A stretch of DNA of 64,000 bases. Origin: Simmondsia chinensis (Eukaryota; Streptophyta; Magnoliopsida; Caryophyllales; Simmondsiaceae). Both the position numbers and the translations under genes were made by a program. Each line of letters begins with the position of its first letter. The stretch's first letter is position 1. The stretch covers positions 18,609,036-18,673,035 of the forward strand of contig JAGTTD010000012.1 in assembly GCA_018398585.1 (NCBI GenBank). The letters run 5' to 3'. This document shows positions 60,440 to 64,000 of the stretch, piece after piece. The notes beneath the pieces are model-generated. The model had not been told where the DNA came from. It saw only the letters and a program-made list of their open reading frames with translations, and did no database searches.

Positions 60440-61921
60440 ATGGCACCCCCCACATTTCAATTCCTCCTCATTTTTCCGATCTTGGTGACGCTACACCACT
60501 CAACCACCTCCGCCATCACCAACCACACCACTATTAATCAACTCACATCCTACCCCACTTTCCAACACTTGGATATCAAACAATCAATCCCGGCTACATA
60601 CTCCTTATCATCCCATCTTGAAGAATTTGAACACAATAACAAGCATGACCCTTTGAAACTCAAACTCATCCATAGAGACAATCTTCCTTTCACTCACAGC
60701 CCATTACTTAACCACAGCCGCCGCTTCTCTGCTCGTCTTCATAGGGACTCCCTGCGAGTTGCCGCGCTCGTGCACCGCCTCTCTGCCACCGCGCCCAGCG
60801 GAGACGTCAAGAAGTACGCAGCGGAGGAGTTGGGGTCAGAGGTGGTGTCGGGGATGGAGCAAGGCAGCGGGGAGTACTTTGTTAGGATTGGGGTTGGCAG
60901 CCCCGCCCGTGAGCAGTACGTGGTCATTGACTCTGGCAGTGATATTGTGTGGGTCCAGTGCCAGCCTTGCACCCAATGTTACGAGCAATCTGACCCGGTT
61001 TTTGACCCGGCCACATCGGCATCCTTTTCGGGTGTGTCTTGCGGATCTTGGGTTTGCACCAGTATTGAGAATTCGGCTTGCCATTCCGGTCGGTGCGGGT
61101 ATGAGGTGGAGTACAGTGATGGGTCGTACACTAAAGGGACGTTGGCCTTTGAGACCTTGACTATTGGGGGAACCACGGTTCGACACGTGGCAATCGGGTG
61201 TGGGCATAGAAACCGGGGCATGTTTGTTGGGGCTGCGGGGTTATTGGGTCTCGGTGGTGGGTCCATGTCTTTAGTGGGTCAGCTTGGCGGGCAAACGGGC
61301 GGGGCCTTTAGTTATTGCCTTGTAAGTCGCGAGTCCAAGTCAGGGTCATCAGGTTCAGGGTCTTCTACCGGGTCACTGGTGTTCGGGCGCGAAGCTGTGC
61401 CTGTTGGGGCCGCTTGGATCGCCCTACTTCGGAACTCACGAGCCCCAAGCTTCTACTATGTCGAGCTATCAGGCCTTGGCGTGGGTGGATCTCAGGTGCC
61501 TGTACCCGAGGAGGTATTTCAATTGACTGAGTCAGGGGACGGAGGGGTGGTCATAGACACTGGAACTGCAGTGACCCGACTTCCCACTGCAGCATACGTG
61601 GTACTAAGGGATTCCTTTGTGAGTCAAACCTCGAGCCTGCCTCGTGCCCCAGGAGTGTCCATCTTTGACACATGTTACAATCTAGCCAGTTTCGTATCAG
61701 TTCGAGTCCCAACGGTATCATTTTATTTCAAGGATGGCCCAATCCTAACCCTGCCCGCCCAGAACTTTTTGATACCGGTGGATGACGTAGGGACATTTTG
61801 TTTTGCATTCGCGGCTTCACCGTCGGGACTAAGCATAATAGGGAACATTCAACAAGAAGGAATTCAAATTTCAGTTGATGGAGCAAACGGATTTGTAGGG
61901 TTTGGGCCCAATGTTTGCTAA
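60440..61921 (+). CDS. ASPG2: Nepenthesin-type aspartic protease, ASPG2-like, intronless
   Basis: A single exon of 493 codons ending in TAA. The ATG at 60440 gives a classical signal peptide (MAPPTFQFLLIFPILVTL, likely cleaved near residue 25), so I prefer it over the in-frame ATG at 60386, which lies upstream of the TATA-like box. A propeptide follows. The catalytic lobes carry DSGSD at residue 164 and DTGTA at residue 373, and a Cys-rich nepenthesin insert follows the first site (VQCQPCTQCYEQSDP). The C-terminus is GFVGFGPNVC with the family motif SIIGNIQQEG. The enzyme should be a secreted or extracellular A1 endopeptidase; Arabidopsis ASPG2 is the closest relative I recognise, and ASPG proteins are named for guard-cell roles, but function here is inference. 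The frame is intact, with high GC in the body unlike the AT-rich surroundings. Confidence 0.92.
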   Translation: MAPPTFQFLLIFPILVTLHHSTTSAITNHTTINQLTSYPTFQHLDIKQSIPATYSLSSHLEEFEHNNKHDPLKLKLIHRDNLPFTHSPLLNHSRRFSARLHRDSLRVAALVHRLSATAPSGDVKKYAAEELGSEVVSGMEQGSGEYFVRIGVGSPAREQYVVIDSGSDIVWVQCQPCTQCYEQSDPVFDPATSASFSGVSCGSWVCTSIENSACHSGRCGYEVEYSDGSYTKGTLAFETLTIGGTTVRHVAIGCGHRNRGMFVGAAGLLGLGGGSMSLVGQLGGQTGGAFSYCLVSRESKSGSSGSGSSTGSLVFGREAVPVGAAWIALLRNSRAPSFYYVELSGLGVGGSQVPVPEEVFQLTESGDGGVVIDTGTAVTRLPTAAYVVLRDSFVSQTSSLPRAPGVSIFDTCYNLASFVSVRVPTVSFYFKDGPILTLPAQNFLIPVDDVGTFCFAFAASPSGLSIIGNIQQEGIQISVDGANGFVGFGPNVC

Positions 61922-61948
61922 TCAAAAAGGGGAAAGGTATAAAGCATT

Positions 61949-61954
61949 AATAAA
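61949..61954 (+). terminator. Candidate polyadenylation signal of the aspartic protease gene
   Basis: AATAAA 28 bp after the stop codon. Plant near-upstream elements are loosely conserved, so this is only a candidate. Confidence 0.4.
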
Positions 61955-62877
61955 CCCTAAATGTGAAAAGAGGGATGCCCTTGTAAAATTTTTGCACTCC
62001 CCCACATAAAACTATAGCTTGACTTATAATAGTATATGATTCTTGACTCAATTTTTATTACATATGTAAGATCTTTTCATATATAATATAATAATTAATT
62101 AAATGAGCAGTAAACACGTGAGGGTGTTTTGTATTTTTGTCGCATTTATTAGATCATGTTTGATTTTACTTTTGGAGAAGCAGATATGTAAGCATGAAAT
62201 TCTTAAACATTGAGTGATAATGTTGTTGGTATATAGAAACTGCCTGAAGATATACCCTAACGCACATAACAAGTTATTAGTTGATAAAAACAATTGAATA
62301 AATATTATATTTTTATGCTATAATGAATTTTTTTTTTTCACATTACCGGGTGAAAAAGTTGTGTATCCAATACGTTTAACATTTTTAAAAAAAAATTTTT
62401 CATTTTATCTTGTTTTGTTCTAATGTAACACTTTTAACTTAAGGAAAAAAGTTATAAAATGTTACCACTATTAGATAAAAGGTTGTTATAGAAATGGCCA
62501 ACATATTGTCCTACCTGACCCGATTTGACCAGGCTTGATCCATTCCAAATTGTGACAAAAGTGGCCAACATATTGATTCATAGATCGACTAAATCGAACT
62601 TCACATGATATAACCGAATCTGGCTTGTGAACAAATTGACCCAATCCAACTGTTAATAACTCAATTCAATTCGTTAATAATATTGGGGTTTAGTGATTAT
62701 GAAGGAGTCAAACATCATTATTCATGGGAAAAGATGGGAGACAGTCTGAGACAAAAGAGGCTCATCTTTACACCAAGTATGGGAGAATCCAAGAAATTCC
62801 TTCTCTCTCTCTCTCTCTCTGTCATATTTTTTTTTTTTACATTTTTTAAATTATTGACGTTTTTCTTAATAAAGATA

Positions 62878-62928
62878 CAATAACAACAAATTCAGTGCTT
62901 CAAGGGCTTTCGTATAAGTACGTCTGAA
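62878..62928 (-). mobile_element. 51-bp RTE/SINE-tail micro-insertion with 18-bp target duplication
   Basis: AACAACAAATTCAGTGCTTC...AAGGGCTTTC is the tail in reverse, flanked by TTTTTCTTAATAAAGATA (62860-62877) and TTTTTCTTAATAAAAATA (62929-62946), one mismatch. Confidence 0.8.
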
Positions 62929-63086
62929 TTTTTCTTAATAAAAATAACGAGTATAATATTTATTAAAAGCGGAGCACCAATACATAAAAATGGGCTGGAA
63001 TCTAAAACCAGAATTAGGGTGACATGATCCTGACATATATAACTACCTCAAGAGAAGGTAGTATAGTGCTCTAGATAGAATGATGA

Positions 63087-63112
63087 GGGGGGGGGGGGGG
63101 GGGGGGGGGGGG
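63087..63112. repeat. G homopolymer tract
   Basis: 26 consecutive G. Confidence 0.9.
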
Positions 63113-63279
63113 TGGGAGCCACCGTTCCCACTGTGTCTACATGTGAAGTTGCTATCAGTTTTATCATGAGGTTGCTTTTTTCTTTTTCATGAACTTTTCT
63201 TTTTTTTTTTTTTTGATAATTCTAAATTGGTGTGGTAGACAGTACATTTTCTTTTTGATATTAATAGAGTGAATTAGGT

Positions 63280-63334
63280 TCCTAGACTCCGCACATGTGG
63301 GAGTCCTTGAGACATTAGGTTTGTTATTGTTAAT
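63280..63334 (+). mobile_element. 55-bp RTE/SINE-tail micro-insertion with 12-bp target duplication
   Basis: CCTAGACTCCGCACATG, GGGAGTCCTTGAGACATTAG and a TTGTTATTG end match the tail on the + strand; flanked by AGTGAATTAGGT at 63268-63279 and 63335-63346. Confidence 0.8.
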
Positions 63335-63375
63335 AGTGAATTAGGTGCTCAAGGGCTATTACAACTTGTCGTGGC

Positions 63376-63477
63376 AAATCCAAAAAATTGTCCTGGACAT
63401 CATTACCGTCCCTAAAAACGCTTAATTGTAGAGCTCTAATAAGATACTGTACATTAGTACTAGTATGAGCAGACCAT
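63376..63477 (-). pseudogene. Decayed 5S-rRNA-like sequence
   Basis: On the minus strand, GTATCTTATTAGAGCTC followed by an AATTAAGCGTTTTTAGG stretch matches 5S rRNA around CACCGGATCCCATCAGAAC / AGTTAAGCGTGCTTGGG, and GGTCTGCTCATACTAGTACT matches the 5S 5' end. Too diverged to be a working 5S gene; it could be a SINE head or part of a 5S-bearing retroelement such as Cassandra. Confidence 0.55.
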
Positions 63478-64000
63478 AGCTTTGGTCTAAATTTGCTGCA
63501 ACATGTCAGTTATCCTTCAGCTTTTCACAGAGTGCCCTCAAGCAAATGCTTTTGCAAAGTTAGTCTAGTTTTCTTTCTTGAGTTCACAATGGCACACAAA
63601 GGGCCATTTGTCAATAACTTTATACATACATACATACATTATACATATGTATGTATATTTTCTTTTTCTATGGTATATTCATGTACTGATTCCCAAAAAA
63701 ACTGATTTTCCAGCATAATTGAGAAAAAACATGAGTTACAAAAGAAAATTCATGAAGTAATAGGACTTGCATATTTTTTATATTAAATTTGATGCTCAGT
63801 ATCAGTTCAAGGTATGCAAATACGTCAATTATCTAGTCTGCAAACCGTTCCACAGAGTCCAGGAGGAGTAAACAAAGATAAAATTCCACATTGATACAAG
63901 GCCTTGCACAATCATGTGATATTCACACATTACATTTACCTTTTGTTGACATATGGTTCCTATATATACTAACTATGCTCAAATTATAAGCTAAGTGTCT

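Larger units (their letters stand above)
61955..64000. other. AT-rich 3' flank with micro-insertions and simple repeats
   Basis: No further gene. Contains (CT)n near 62805-62820, the micro-insertions and 5S-like copy listed separately, a G26 tract at 63087-63112, and decayed GACCCGA/TTGACC words at about 62515-62660. Confidence 0.6.

Noticed and set aside
60739..61266. Frames overlapping the protease gene on both strands
   Set aside because: High-GC shadows of the real gene; no domains.

Overview
The window looks like nuclear DNA of a repeat-rich flowering plant. It has two recognisable host genes, both on the + strand and about 40 kb apart: a PRMT6-type protein arginine methyltransferase (4598-20468, 12 visible exons, 5' exons not found in the window) and an intronless nepenthesin-type aspartic protease of the ASPG2 kind (60440-61921). 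From memory, the Arabidopsis counterparts carry neighbouring locus numbers (At3g20020 and At3g20015), so this is probably a conserved gene pair pushed apart by transposable elements. Kilobase introns (up to 6.6 kb) and dense, mostly decayed repeats point to an angiosperm, probably a eudicot, with a mid-size or large genome. I cannot name the species.

Layout. 1-4.6 kb: intronic or upstream DNA with a solo LTR sitting in one copy of a tandem duplication. 4.6-20.5 kb: PRMT6, its introns loaded with a LINE fragment in two opposite-facing pieces, a long-TIR Mutator-like element, a dispersed repeat in both orientations and a tRNA-derived SINE. 20.5-27.7 kb: gene-free, with a long-TIR MITE, a hAT MITE and a tRNA-type SINE. 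27.7-40.2 kb: a nest built in a decayed Copia retrotransposon with short LTRs, holding an apparently intact hAT element (single 738-codon transposase), a second hAT-type element that itself carries a 5'-truncated L1-type LINE, and a PIF/Tourist-like insert in the 3' LTR. 40.3-40.7 kb: a SINE with long G, C and CA tracts. 42.4-42.9 kb: a structurally complete TRIM. 43.6-46.6 kb: an RTE-type LINE with a 10-bp target duplication. 47.1-47.9 kb: a TRIM concatemer (LTR-int-LTR-int-LTR-int-LTR). 51.1-56.0 kb: a full-length but dead Copia element on the minus strand. 56.4-59.8 kb: a PPR gene fragment and an internally deleted L1-type LINE. 60.0-64.0 kb: a 5S-rRNA-headed SINE just upstream of the protease gene, the protease, and more micro-insertions.

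The most interesting system is a family relationship. The 3' tail of the RTE LINE (about 46454-46587) is shared by a SINE whose head derives from 5S rRNA with its internal promoter boxes preserved (60007-60245), by other SINE copies (about 90-205 and 40331-40523), and by three extremely short insertions (37, 51 and 55 bp), each with its own target-site duplication. This looks like an RTE/SINE partnership that mobilises almost nothing but its tail. Alignments were done by eye, so divergence figures are approximate. ORF calls that are only shadows, microsatellite translations or TE debris were left out.
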